NCBI GenBank assembly: GCA_913062655.1
Contig: CAJXXO010000166.1
Span: 1-6,046, forward strand
Direction of reading: 5' to 3'
DNA from: an uncultured Bacteroidota bacterium
Lineage (GTDB): Bacteria > Bacteroidota > Bacteroidia > Chitinophagales > S012-47
Length of the DNA stretch: 6,046 bases
The position numbers and the translations under genes are program-made. Of this stretch, positions 5,839-6,046 are shown one piece after another; positions within the stretch are counted from its first letter, which is position 1; the number at the start of each line of letters is the position of its first letter. The notes under the pieces are model-generated. The model saw only the letters and a list, made by a program, of their open reading frames with translations. It had not been told where the DNA came from and did not search any database.

Positions 5839-6046
5839 ATGGATAATGTCACAAAACAAAGCACCCTGACGCAGGCAGATGAGTGGTTAGCTGCTGCGGA
5901 AAATGAGATGTGCAAGCCGAAAGAGGATGTGGTGGACTATCTGATCTGCAACAATGCCTACAAAGCGGTGAAATGCTACCTGGTGAGTTATTTAATGACC
6001 CACGGGGTAACCGATATTGACCGGGAAGCCACCCATACCAAGGAAT
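5839..6046 (+). CDS. N-terminal part of a probable HEPN-domain protein (3' truncated)
   Basis: The frame is open from the ATG at 5839 to the window edge, giving 69 residues plus one base with no stop. It begins MDNVTKQSTLTQADEWLAAA. The pattern is two helices: an acidic first helix with a Trp (about 12-35) and a second helix around CNNAYKAVKCYLVSYLM, followed by a loop ending in THTKE. This matches the start of HEPN domains, where a helix of the type C/F-x-x-A-x-x-A-x-K-x-L-K-A is followed by a loop with TH(D/E). The HEPN catalytic RxxxxH motif would lie beyond the window, so RNase activity, a toxin role or a nucleotidyltransferase partner cannot be judged. No clear Shine-Dalgarno sequence precedes it. 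The likely promoter region is 5755-5838, where CCGTTTTAC and CCGTTTTTAC occur in tandem (5773-5792). Coding status is fairly secure; the HEPN call is moderate. Confidence 0.6.
   Translation, partial: MDNVTKQSTLTQADEWLAAAENEMCKPKEDVVDYLICNNAYKAVKCYLVSYLMTHGVTDIDREATHTKE

Overview
The window reads as chromosomal DNA from a member of the Bacteroidota. The main signs are an HK-then-RR two-component pair resembling Bacteroides RprX/RprY, a lipoprotein with a short collagen-like stretch, a short-form alpha-glucan phosphorylase homologue, a TAnnTTTG-type promoter in front of a tRNA gene without an encoded CCA, start codons without consistent Shine-Dalgarno sequences, and intergenic tandem repeats of the GTTCAAA/GTTTAAA kind. 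A class-level placement (for example Saprospiria or Chitinophagia) would be a guess.

Layout. Positions 2-127 hold the end of an unidentified gene. It overlaps by 4 nt an unrecognised protein with two CxxC pairs (124-714). A phase-locked 7-bp repeat array (715-875) fills almost the whole gap to a convergent two-component operon on the minus strand: sensor kinase 2856-1579, then OmpR-type response regulator 1576-881. The divergent spacer 2857-3191 contains two heptad-repeat blocks and two hairpin-forming elements, one apparently inserted within a heptad block. On the plus strand follow a small Tyr/Trp/Phe-rich lipoprotein (3192-3734), a GT35-family alpha-glucan phosphorylase homologue (3810-5459), tRNA-Arg(ACG) with its own promoter and terminator (5476-5632), a third heptad array (5648-5710), and the start of a probable HEPN-domain protein running off the end (5839-6046).

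How the genes relate. Kinase and regulator form one signalling unit. The phosphorylase homologue belongs to glycogen or maltodextrin metabolism by family, but the residue aligned with the PLP-binding lysine is threonine, so classical phosphorolysis is doubtful. The other genes look like ordinary neighbours with no evident shared pathway.

The two points most worth a second look are the missing cofactor lysine in an otherwise well-conserved GT35 protein, and the heptad arrays. The array between the convergent genes flips orientation midway without losing its 7-bp register, so it could fold into a long imperfect hairpin on either transcript. I see no CRISPR array, transposase, phage gene or recognisable defence locus.
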